This document shows, piece after piece, positions 48,121 to 54,679 of a stretch of 64,000 nt of DNA; position 1 is the stretch's first letter, and every line of letters starts with the position of its first letter. This DNA is from Streptomonospora litoralis (GTDB taxonomy: Bacteria > Actinomycetota > Actinomycetes > Streptosporangiales > Streptosporangiaceae), in contig NZ_CP036455.1 of assembly GCF_004323735.1 (NCBI RefSeq), positions 1,855,101 to 1,919,100 of the forward strand. The letters run 5' to 3'. A program made the translations under genes and the position numbers. The notes below the pieces were generated by a model that did not search any database, was not told where the DNA came from, and was given only the letters and a program-made list of their open reading frames with translations.

Positions 48121-49382
48121 ACCGCCTCCCGTCCGCGGCCGCGGCGGTCGCGCTGCTCGCGGCAGCGGTCCTTGACCTCGGCGAGGTGCTGGCGTGTCTG
48201 GTCGAGGATGGTCGCGCGGTCGGGCGTGGCCCGGTCGGTGGCGTGCGGGGTGCCCTTGGGTGCGGTGGCCGGTGTCAGCGCGGGCACGCTGCCCAGCAGC
48301 GGCGGCTGCAGGCCGGCGCCGCCGCCGCGGCCGCGGCCCATGATCAGTGTCAGGTCCGGGGCGTCCCACGGCGCGGGGGCGTGCGGGTCGGACTCGACCG
48401 GCTCCGGATCGCGCTCCGGCTCCGGCTCGGGGGCGGGTTCGGCGGGCGGTGGCGCCGATGGGAAGCGTTCGGCTGCGGCCTGGTCGACGGCGTCCCAGTC
48501 CAGGCGGTCGGCGGGTGTGTGCGTCGGCAGGAACCGCTCGCGGGCCCGGGTCTTGTTCTCGCGCGCAGCCGCCCAGATGGACTTGCGGACGTACTTGGCC
48601 CGCACCCACGGCGGGCGGGACCGGACGTCGCGGTCGCCCAGCAGGCCCTCGACGACGCGGGCGGCCCAGGCGTCGTCGACGGCTGCGCCGATCGCTTCGC
48701 GGATCGCGACGGCGGCGGCCTCAACGACGGGATCCGCCGACGTTGCCGCGCCATTCCCTGACGTTCGCTCCTGATGATGATCATGATCAGAACCGAACTC
48801 GGAAGAGCCTGATGATTGATGATCAGGAACGTCGGGATTCTCTGACGTTGAGGCCGCCTGAACGTCGGGATTTCCAGACGTTGAGGCGGGGTCGAACGTC
48901 GGGTTTTCCAGACGTTCGACGGCGGGGTCTTGCGAGTCGAACGTCTGGGGATCCTGACGTTGGGCCGGACCGGCCGCGGGCTGAACGTCGGGATTTCCTG
49001 ACGTTGAGGCCAGCGGCGGGGCGACGTCCCACAGATCACCCGAGAGCAGCGCCTCGCGGCGGTCGTAGACCTCGCGCGGGACGGTGGCCTCGTAGCGGCT
49101 GGAGCGGTCACCCGTGGACCGGTGGCCGCCGCGCTCGGCCAGCCGCAGCCACCCGGCGGCCTCGGCCGCGGCCAGGTGCTCGCATAGCGAGGTGCGGTTC
49201 AGCCCTAGGGTGACCTGGCTCAGCCGGTCGTTGCCCGGAGAAGCCGACCCGTCCGGCCACATGAACAGCTTCAGCTTGCACAGCGTCGCCTGGACGGCGC
49301 GCGGCAGGCGCGACGCGCACGCCAGCAGCCGCTCCCAGATGGTCGGGTCGACGCGGACGCGCTCGATGCCGGCCGCCGTCAT
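48117..49382 (-). CDS. Replication initiator with winged-helix N-terminus
   Basis: The 421-residue protein has an N-terminal DNA-binding region (about 15-110) with LCKLKLFMWPDGSASPGNDR, a GLNRTSLCEHLAAAEAAGWL recognition helix and a wing. A low-complexity linker (about 125-210, NPDV repeats) follows, then a helical C-terminal part and an acidic/Pro tail. The linker DNA holds five 23-bp iterons and an AT-rich block, the arrangement of lambda O-type initiators where the origin lies inside the gene. It would bind the iterons and recruit host replication proteins. Confidence 0.7.
   Translation of the reverse strand: MTAAGIERVRVDPTIWERLLACASRLPRAVQATLCKLKLFMWPDGSASPGNDRLSQVTLGLNRTSLCEHLAAAEAAGWLRLAERGGHRSTGDRSSRYEATVPREVYDRREALLSGDLWDVAPPLASTSGNPDVQPAAGPAQRQDPQTFDSQDPAVERLENPTFDPASTSGNPDVQAASTSENPDVPDHQSSGSSEFGSDHDHHQERTSGNGAATSADPVVEAAAVAIREAIGAAVDDAWAARVVEGLLGDRDVRSRPPWVRAKYVRKSIWAAARENKTRARERFLPTHTPADRLDWDAVDQAAAERFPSAPPPAEPAPEPEPERDPEPVESDPHAPAPWDAPDLTLIMGRGRGGGAGLQPPLLGSVPALTPATAPKGTPHATDRATPDRATILDQTRQHLAEVKDRCREQRDRRGRGREAV
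48769..48828. other. AT-rich element next to iterons (candidate unwinding region)
   Basis: A 60-bp block with many TGAT/ATGA/GATCA units (for example TGATGATGATCATGATCAG) is strikingly AT-rich for this genome and abuts the first iteron. Confidence 0.55.
48827..49005. repeat. Five 23-bp palindromic iterons, candidate phage origin
   Basis: Copies at 48827, 48860, 48894, 48939 and 48983 are all 23 bp, begin GAACGTC and end GACGTT with a GG..CC core. Spacing is 33, 34, 45 and 44 bp, close to whole helical turns. A half-site occurs at 48760-48765. The array lies in the initiator gene linker. Confidence 0.8.
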
Positions 49383-49462
49383 GACCGGCGCCCTTCCGGC
49401 AGTCTCCCCGCGGCGACGGTATGGAGCGCGGTCCCGACCACGGTGGCGGTACTGGTGTCCAT
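49379..49462 (-). CDS. Very small ORF upstream of the initiator (27 aa)
   Basis: An ATG with GAGGGGG upstream opens 27 codons (start DTSTATVVGTALHTVAAG) and ends in ATGA with the initiator start. It may be a leader peptide controlling initiator synthesis. Confidence 0.45.
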   Translation of the reverse strand: MDTSTATVVGTALHTVAAGRLPEGRRS

Positions 49463-49491
49463 GGATCCCCCTCGTCGTCGTGATGTGTGGT

Positions 49492-49528
49492 GGGCCGCCC
49501 GCGCGCTCCCCCACGCAGCGGGCGGCCC
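49492..49528. terminator. 11-bp hairpin upstream of the initiator
   Basis: GGGCCGCCCGC pairs with GCGGGCGGCCC across 15 nt. A second hairpin (GGCGGCCCG / CGGGCCGCC) lies at 49562-49599. Together they probably separate the DUF6292-like gene from the replication genes. Confidence 0.6.
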
Positions 49529-49610
49529 GGTGCCCGGCATCACCCCGCCGGGTCCAGGGGCGGCGGCCCGACCCCGCCCCTCGTGAGGGCCGGGCCGCCT
49601 CGGTGATGGA

Positions 49611-50063
49611 TCAGGTGCCGCGGCGGTAGGCGGCGAGCTGGCGCTCGAACCCCGGCGCCACGGTCGAGACGAGGCGGCGGCGCCGGTCGTCGACCGAGGC
49701 CAGGACCTCCAGGCCCTCCAGCAGCCGGCGGACGGCGTCGACGACCTCGTCGGGTGAGAGCAGCGGGTGGGCGCCGGAGACCAGCGCGGCGGGCCGGACG
49801 GTGCGGGTGTGGCTCCAGCCGTCGAACTCGTCCCAGCGCAGGACGATCCCGCCCTGCTCGGGCGGGGTGAGGATGATCTCGGCCGAGCGGATGTCGCGGC
49901 CCTGCTGGTGGCAGTAGGGCAGGGCGAGCTCGGTCGCGGCGGGCAGCTCGGTGCGCAGGGCGTCGCCGACCGCGCGGATGTAGGCGTAGTGATTGATGGG
50001 CCAGGGCACAGCGTTGGCGTCGGGGTACATCAGCTGCCTCTTGGGGGCGAGCGTGGTGGGCAT
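49611..50063 (-). CDS. DUF6292-like protein (150 aa)
   Basis: The sequence has YAYIRAVGDALRTELPAA, RDIRSAEIILTPPEQGGIVL and RWDEFDGWSHTR, then a C-terminal helix, similar to actinobacterial DUF6292 proteins found near replication or transfer genes. Role unknown. Confidence 0.65.
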   Translation of the reverse strand: MPTTLAPKRQLMYPDANAVPWPINHYAYIRAVGDALRTELPAATELALPYCHQQGRDIRSAEIILTPPEQGGIVLRWDEFDGWSHTRTVRPAALVSGAHPLLSPDEVVDAVRRLLEGLEVLASVDDRRRRLVSTVAPGFERQLAAYRRGT

Positions 50064-50244
50064 GGCCGGTCCTCGTCTCTGTCAGTGGGGTGGGCCCGCC
50101 GACCGGCCCGGGGGTGCAGACCGGCCGGCGGGGGTCGGGGGGCCGCCCCCGGGTACGGAGTCCCGGGGGCGGGGGGCCGCGGTGGACGGGGACCGCGGCC
50201 GGGGCCTGCCCTCCCGTCACCCCCCAGTGGGGAGGGCAGGCCGA
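50064..50244. other. Intergenic region with several GC hairpins
   Basis: Perfect stems occur at 50143-50172 (CCGCCCCCGGG) and 50204-50241 (GCCTGCCCTCCC), plus a CCGCGG pair at about 50177-50198. No gene is supported. The stretch may hold a promoter and terminators between early sub-operons. Confidence 0.6.
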
Positions 50245-50406
50245 TCACGGCGCCCGGGGTCTGTACCGGCCGGGCAGGGCGGGTGGGGGCGGCGCGCTGC
50301 TGCGCGGGGCGCGCAGCCCCCACCCGCGGGACCCCCGCCTCTGGCCGTGCGTGACCACTCCGCCGGCCGCGGTCGAGGGCGTCTGGGGTGTCTGGGTGGT
50401 GGTCAT
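50245..50406 (-). CDS. Small Pro/Arg-rich phage ORF (53 aa)
   Basis: An ATG overlapping the upstream stop (ATGA) opens 53 codons with a Thr/Pro start and a basic, Pro-rich end. Only the overlap supports it. Confidence 0.4.
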   Translation of the reverse strand: MTTTQTPQTPSTAAGGVVTHGQRRGSRGWGLRAPRSSAPPPPALPGRYRPRAP

Positions 50407-50696
50407 ACGCGGTGCCTGCCGATCCGCGTCGTAGCCGCCGCGGGCTCCTCGGGGAGCAGGTGCGGGGCGGCGCGCACCAGCAGACCGCGCAGGTGGTCGG
50501 CCTCGCCGCGGGCGGCGTCGCGGTCGCGGCAGGCCTCCTCGAGCGCCATCTCCAGGCGCACCTCGCGCCAGCACCGGACCGCGTGCAGGATCAGGGCGGA
50601 TGCGCCGCCGACGCCGAGCAGGATGACGGCGTAGGTGGAGGCGATCAGCAGCAGGTCGGCGGGGATCATGTCCTCGGCCGGCGGCAGGATCTCCAT
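50403..50696 (-). CDS. Phage membrane protein (97 aa)
   Basis: One transmembrane helix at about 14-38 (LLLIASTYAVILLGVGGASA) followed by a coiled coil (REVRLEMALEEACRDRDAAR) and a basic end. Overlaps the upstream stop (TGATG). Confidence 0.65.
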   Translation of the reverse strand: MEILPPAEDMIPADLLLIASTYAVILLGVGGASALILHAVRCWREVRLEMALEEACRDRDAARGEADHLRGLLVRAAPHLLPEEPAAATTRIGRHRV

Positions 50697-50812
50697 CAGT
50701 CGTCACCGCCCCGGGCGCTGCGGCCGATCATGGACACGATCCAGGCGGCGGCCGCCGCGACGGTGCCGACCACGATGACCGTGGCGGCCACGGCGTGCAG
50801 GAGTCCGGTCAC
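50696..50812 (-). CDS. Tiny phage membrane protein (38 aa)
   Basis: The GTG overlaps the WhiB gene stop (GTGA). The product is essentially one transmembrane helix (AVAATVIVVGTVAAAAAWIV) with a basic tail SMIGRSARGGDD. It ends by overlapping the next membrane protein start, so the two may act together. Confidence 0.6.
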   Translation of the reverse strand: MTGLLHAVAATVIVVGTVAAAAAWIVSMIGRSARGGDD

Positions 50813-51309
50813 GACGCCACCGCCTCGTCCGTGGCCGGGTCGAGGCGGCGCAGCTCGCGCGGGGTGTAGCCGCCGCGAATGGTTTCGTGGGGCTGGCCCT
50901 GCTCGGCCGCGGCCGAGAGCGCGTCGTCCAGGCACTCGGGGCGCACGGGGCACTCGGTGCGGCAGATGCGCACCGCGAGCTGCGCGGTTTCGGGCGCGGT
51001 GGCATAGGTGCTGTAGCCGCGGACCTCGGTCCACCAGTCGGCCTCGACGTCGGGCCCGGTGCAGGCGGCGACCGAGCGCCAGTCCTGGTCGGCGGGCCAC
51101 CGGCGTCGGCCGGTGTCGATTGCGGCGTGGGGGATCGCGGCGGCCGCGGTGTCGTAGCGATACAGCGGCTCGTAGTAGCGGGCGGCGATGCCGGGGGCCA
51201 CCTGGAGTTCGGCGGCTGCCTGGGCGATGGTGGCGCCGGTGCGGCGCCAGGCGTCGTAGGTGTCCTGCCGCTGGCGCCGCATGCGGGCGCGGGCGTTCGC
51301 GTCGGTCAT
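50809..51309 (-). CDS. WhiB-family iron-sulfur regulator with extra N-terminal helix
   Basis: The C-terminal domain matches WhiB: DWRSVAACTGPDVEADWW, then ICRTECPVRPECLDDAL (Cys ligands of the Fe-S cluster) and GGYTPRELRRL, which resembles the G-rich turn and DNA/sigma contact region. Before it, about 70 residues contain RRTGATIAQAAAELQVAPG, an HTH-like helix pair. WhiB proteins bind the housekeeping sigma factor; phage copies can alter host gene expression. GGAGG precedes the ATG. Confidence 0.88.
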   Translation of the reverse strand: MTDANARARMRRQRQDTYDAWRRTGATIAQAAAELQVAPGIAARYYEPLYRYDTAAAAIPHAAIDTGRRRWPADQDWRSVAACTGPDVEADWWTEVRGYSTYATAPETAQLAVRICRTECPVRPECLDDALSAAAEQGQPHETIRGGYTPRELRRLDPATDEAVAS

Positions 51310-51397
51310 CCAGACCTCCGGGATGGTGCCCGCCGCCGGCCGCGCCGAGAGGTGCAGCGACCGGCGGCGGGGGTCAGGGAGTGCGCGGGGGCGGGGA

Positions 51398-51462
51398 CCT
51401 CCGCCGACCGCAGTGGGACGCACTCGGCCATGCCAGACTCGGAGTGCTGCGGTCGGCGGAGG
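51398..51462. terminator. Long 16-bp hairpin upstream of the WhiB gene
   Basis: CCTCCGCCGACCGCAG pairs perfectly with 51447-51462, with an inner GCACTC/GAGTGC stem in the 33-nt loop. It lies between the 51468 gene and whiB-like start; it may terminate or be a structured leader. Confidence 0.65.
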
Positions 51463-51467
51463 AGCCA

Positions 51468-52082
51468 TCACGACCCCGCCGCGGGGTGGTCGTCGGCGCC
51501 GTCGACCAGGGCCGTGGCGATCCAGCGGGCGGCCCCGGTCGGGCTGTCCCAGGTGCGTTCGGCCCGGCGGGCGGCGTAGAGGGTTCGGCCCGCCTCGCTC
51601 ACCGCCGCTGTCGCGGCGGCGAACTTGGTGTTGCCGGCCCGGTTGATGTGCGACCACACCAGGCCCAGGACCTCGTCGGGGGTGGTGGGCGCGCGGCGCG
51701 AGCGGGTCAGGTAGTAGCCCAGGTAGCCGCTGCCGGGGTCGCGGTGCAGGCGCTCGCCGTGGGCGTGCAGCCAGTACTCGCGCACCCGCCGGGGCCGGGT
51801 GAGGTGGCCGTAGGTGGCCCGCGTGGTCACGTCGATGATCGGGCCCTCGGGGCCGCCGGTCTCCTCGTCGATCCAGCCGGTGTCGGCGGCCAGCTCGTAG
51901 CTGGTGCCGCAGGTGCGGCAGACCGCGCGCAGGGCGACCTGCACCGTGATGCGCGTGTCCCAGCCGGGCGGCATGCCCGTGCGCTCCAGGGTTCGCACCT
52001 CCCAGCCGTCGGCGGCGCAGCCATCGGCGTGGGCGACGGGGACCCACTGCAGGTAGGGGTCGGTGTAGGCGGTGGATCTCAT
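51468..52082 (-). CDS. Hypothetical phage protein (204 aa)
   Basis: Contains a CRTCGTSYELAADTG segment, then VREYWLHAHGERLHRDPGSG and YYLTRSRRAPTTPDEVLGLV. Aromatic- and Arg-rich; one CxxC pair. ATG overlaps the upstream stop. Unknown function. Confidence 0.6.
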   Translation of the reverse strand: MRSTAYTDPYLQWVPVAHADGCAADGWEVRTLERTGMPPGWDTRITVQVALRAVCRTCGTSYELAADTGWIDEETGGPEGPIIDVTTRATYGHLTRPRRVREYWLHAHGERLHRDPGSGYLGYYLTRSRRAPTTPDEVLGLVWSHINRAGNTKFAAATAAVSEAGRTLYAARRAERTWDSPTGAARWIATALVDGADDHPAAGS

Positions 52083-52339
52083 CGCGGCGCACCTCCCCGC
52101 AGGACCCGCACGCGTTCGCGCACCCCGACGGTGACGCAGCCGACGGCGCTGGAGCCGGGTACGGCGTAGTCGACGAGCAGCACCCGTGGGTCCAGGTCCG
52201 AGGGGGTCACGTCGGTGACGACGACCTCCTGGTCGTGCAGGCCGAGGGCGCGGGTCGGGTCGGTGATGACCAGGGTGGGGTGCAGCTCGGCGCCGGTGAC
52301 CCAGCGCGGGCCGCGGGTGGGCACGGTGAGGGTCAGCAT
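52079..52339 (-). CDS. Hypothetical phage protein (86 aa)
   Basis: Predicted beta-rich (LTLTVPTRGPRWVTGAELHP, then VGCVTVGVRERVRVLRGG). Starts by TGATG overlap. No family recognised. Confidence 0.6.
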   Translation of the reverse strand: MLTLTVPTRGPRWVTGAELHPTLVITDPTRALGLHDQEVVVTDVTPSDLDPRVLLVDYAVPGSSAVGCVTVGVRERVRVLRGGAPR

Positions 52340-52725
52340 CACAGCCCACCCCCCACCAGGGAGACCACGATCGTGATCGGGTAGCCGTCGCGGGTGCCGC
52401 GCAGCACCCCGGAGGCGCCGGGGTGGTCGCGGTCCTCGTCGCGGTCCTGCTGTTCGACCGCGTTGGCGAGCAGCGTGCGCCAGGTGGCGAGCGCCCCGTC
52501 GACCGCGGTGATGGCGGCGGCTGCGGCGGTGCCGCGGGCGGCGGAGTAGTGCACCACGCACCGGCCGTCGGTGTCGGGGATGGTGTGGTGCAGCCCCGGC
52601 CAGGTCGCCGGCGTGGTCTCGATGAGGTGCTCGACCAGGCGCTGCACGGCGAGGAGGTGGCGCACGGGCGAGTCGGCGAGCTGCTCGCTGGGCGCGGTGG
52701 CGGTGGCGGTGGCGGTGTCGGTCAT
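52339..52725 (-). CDS. Hypothetical phage protein (128 aa)
   Basis: Helical N-terminal half (VRHLLAVQRLVEHLIETTPA), then CVVHYSAARGTAAAAAITAV and a C-terminal RDGYPITIVVSLVGGGL strand. Overlaps both neighbours. Unknown function. Confidence 0.6.
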   Translation of the reverse strand: MTDTATATATAPSEQLADSPVRHLLAVQRLVEHLIETTPATWPGLHHTIPDTDGRCVVHYSAARGTAAAAAITAVDGALATWRTLLANAVEQQDRDEDRDHPGASGVLRGTRDGYPITIVVSLVGGGL

Positions 52726-53156
52726 CGGGCCTCGACCTCCTCGACCACCGTGGCGCGGTGCGCCCTGGCGTAGACCGCGGCCGCTTCGTCGATGTCGTCG
52801 CGGACGGCCGCGGTCCCGATCAGCGTGCCGTCCTCGCGCAGCGCGAGCACCGGGTAGTCCAGGACGATGTCGGCGTCCATCCGGGAGTGCTCGAGGGTCG
52901 CGGCCTCGACGGTGACGGTGCGCCGCGGGAGCGGAGCGGCGGGAGCCGCGTCGGCCGCGGGCCGACCGCGCTGCATCAGCTCGCGGATCTCGCGCTCGGG
53001 GTAGCGGCGGTGCCCGCCGAGGGTCCAGATGAACGGAAGCTTGCCCTGCTTGGCCCAGCGGGTGACCGTCTTGGGGTCGACGCGGAACGCCTGCGCGACC
53101 TCGCTGGGGGTCATCAGTGGTTCCGCATCCGCGATCGGGCTGTTACTCTTCGGCAC
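52722..53156 (-). CDS. BldC/MerR-type HTH protein (144 aa)
   Basis: LMTPSEVAQAFRVDPKTVTR followed by WAKQGKLPFIWTLGGHRRYP is the textbook BldC-like winged helix found in phage excisionases and MerR relatives. The C-terminal half is acidic with IVLDYPVLALREDGTL. AAGGA precedes the GTG. It is the second gene of the leftward operon and may control excision or early transcription. Confidence 0.8.
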   Translation of the reverse strand: MPKSNSPIADAEPLMTPSEVAQAFRVDPKTVTRWAKQGKLPFIWTLGGHRRYPEREIRELMQRGRPAADAAPAAPLPRRTVTVEAATLEHSRMDADIVLDYPVLALREDGTLIGTAAVRDDIDEAAAVYARAHRATVVEEVEAR

Positions 53157-53185
53157 GGAGTTCCTTTCGATCGGTACTTCTTTTC

Positions 53186-53213
53186 AGCCCCCGGGGTGCA
53201 TCCCGGGGGCTTT
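53186..53213. terminator. Hairpin between the first two early genes
   Basis: AGCCCCCGGG pairs with CCCGGGGGCT across GTGCAT and is followed by TTT on the plus strand. It sits after the Xis-like gene stop. Confidence 0.7.
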
Positions 53214-53229
53214 GTGCTGTCAGGCGGGG

Positions 53230-53553
53230 TCAGGCGACGCGCTTCGAGGCGCGGCCGCGGCGGCCGGGCTCGGGGGCGGGGCGCGGCCGGTCGTCGACAC
53301 TGCCGTGCAGGAGGCGGTCCTCCTCGCGGCAGCGTTCGACGTAGGCCTGCAGTGCGCCGTAGGTGATGTTGTGCCGGCCTTTGCGCAGGCCCACCCGCAC
53401 GGCGTCGATCTCTCCGGCGTAGATGAGGTCGTACACCGCCCGTGCCGAGAGCCCCAGCAGCTCAGCGGCCTTGGGCACCGGCACCAGCAGCGGTTCCAGC
53501 TCCACCACACGCACCTGCACCCGGGAGGCGTCGGCCTCCGGTGTTTCGGTCAT
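53230..53553 (-). CDS. Excisionase-like HTH protein
   Basis: The 107-residue protein has LLVPVPKAAELLGLSARAVY and DLIYAGEIDAVRVGLRKGRH, a typical excisionase (helix, helix, wing) fold, and a basic tail. It is the first leftward gene, divergent from the repressor, the usual place for a Xis or Cro-like factor. Confidence 0.75.
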   Translation of the reverse strand: MTETPEADASRVQVRVVELEPLLVPVPKAAELLGLSARAVYDLIYAGEIDAVRVGLRKGRHNITYGALQAYVERCREEDRLLHGSVDDRPRPAPEPGRRGRASKRVA

Positions 53554-53718
53554 GGGTCGACCATAGCCATAGACCGCAATGATCCGCAATACCTGTCCTG
53601 ACTTCATGGCTATCGCTTGGGTATAGGGATAGGTGCGGCTGTCACAAGATGTCCAAGTCGCACGGTGGTAATCTGCATATGCTTGCGAGGCTTCCGGCGA
53701 CTGGTGGGAGGAGACCGC
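53554..53718. promoter_or_regulatory. Divergent immunity/early control region
   Basis: The 165-bp gap between the divergent Xis-like and repressor genes is AT-richer than its surroundings. It has the inverted pair ATAGCCAT (53563-53570) and ATGGCTAT (53606-53613), the direct repeat CCGCAAT (53574 and 53584) and TATAGGGATAGG (53622-53633). These are candidate operators and -10 elements. Confidence 0.6.
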
Positions 53719-54246
53719 GTGGCCAGCAGAAACGAGCCTGACCAGCCACCCGAGGCGAGGCTCATCCGAGAGCGGCGCGAGGCGATGCTGATCTCTCCCG
53801 AGACGCTCAGCCGGCGCATTCACGAGGCCGGCTACGACAGGGGCGTCTCGGGGCGCCGGCTCCGCGAGATCGAGGAGGGCAGGACACGCGCGGGCAAACC
53901 CACGGCGGCCCCGGCCCTGACCCTGGTCCAGGTCGCCCTCACGCTCGGCATCACCGCAGCGGACCTGGACGAGGTCGGACGCGCCGATGCGGCCGCCATC
54001 ATGCGCAACCACCTGAAGGGGCGCATTCAGCAGGAACCCGAGGTCGCGGCGCTGCCCGGCGTCAGCGAGGAGCTACGCCAGCAGATCATCCAGGGGCTCG
54101 ACGAGTTGCGGGCGGCGCCCGACCTGACGCGCGAGCAGAAGGCGCAACTGGAGGCGGCCTACCTGCGGTCGCTGTCGCGCAGCGCCGAGGCGGCGCGGGA
54201 TCAACTCCAAGAAACGATACGCACATTCCGGGGCGACAGCGAGTAA
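53719..54246 (+). CDS. Immunity repressor-like XRE protein
   Basis: The 175-residue protein has an XRE-like DNA-binding start (RLIRERREAMLISPETLSRR, then VSGRRLREIEEGRTRAG) and a helical C-terminal half that may dimerise (DELRAAPDLTREQKAQLEAA). Divergence from the early operon and position beside the integrase fit a lysogeny repressor. GGGAGGAG precedes the GTG. Confidence 0.75.
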   Translation: MASRNEPDQPPEARLIRERREAMLISPETLSRRIHEAGYDRGVSGRRLREIEEGRTRAGKPTAAPALTLVQVALTLGITAADLDEVGRADAAAIMRNHLKGRIQQEPEVAALPGVSEELRQQIIQGLDELRAAPDLTREQKAQLEAAYLRSLSRSAEAARDQLQETIRTFRGDSE

Positions 54247-54280
54247 TCACTACAATTGCGCGCATCTCGGCACGGATAAC

Positions 54281-54296
54281 GTTCCGATATCGGAAC
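54281..54296. promoter_or_regulatory. 16-bp perfect palindrome, operator-like
   Basis: GTTCCGATATCGGAAC lies between the repressor and the next gene, flanked by two copies of CAATTGCG (54253 and 54310). Candidate site for a dimeric regulator. Confidence 0.5.
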
Positions 54297-54359
54297 CCTG
54301 GCCCATGTGCAATTGCGTCATATAGTTCCCGGACGCGATACATGGGACGAGGGGGAGTA

Positions 54360-54650
54360 ATGGGAGGCCAATCCTATAGCGCGCGCCGCGTCGTATGCGC
54401 CCTGTGGGGACTCGCGGCGGTCATTGTGGGAGTCGAGATCGCCGTCGAGAATCCTTACACAGCGGGCATTCTGGCGGTCGCGGGAACGGCCGTCGGCGCC
54501 GCGGCCGCCGGCAGCGTCATGGCCCGGGGCCAGCGGCGAGCGCAGACCGCCGCCCGCTGGGCACACCAGACCGGATGGCGCGAAGGGTTCGTTGCCGGCA
54601 CGGAGGCCCAGCTGGCGCGCGACATCGAGCGCGCCCGCCACGACGTCTAA
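54360..54650 (+). CDS. Two-TM membrane protein in the lysogeny region (96 aa)
   Basis: The ATG follows GGGGGAG. Two hydrophobic helices (about 12-32 and 36-58) are followed by an Arg/Gln/Ala helix. Genes between repressor and integrase that are expressed in lysogens are often superinfection-exclusion proteins; that role is a hypothesis here. Confidence 0.65.
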   Translation: MGGQSYSARRVVCALWGLAAVIVGVEIAVENPYTAGILAVAGTAVGAAAAGSVMARGQRRAQTAARWAHQTGWREGFVAGTEAQLARDIERARHDV

Positions 54651-54679
54651 GCCGAGCCCTGGTTTACATGGGGAGGGAA

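Noticed and set aside
54395-54679. N-terminal extension of the integrase frame
   Set aside because: The frame runs through the 54360 membrane protein gene; GGAGG and basic start support the ATG at 54680.
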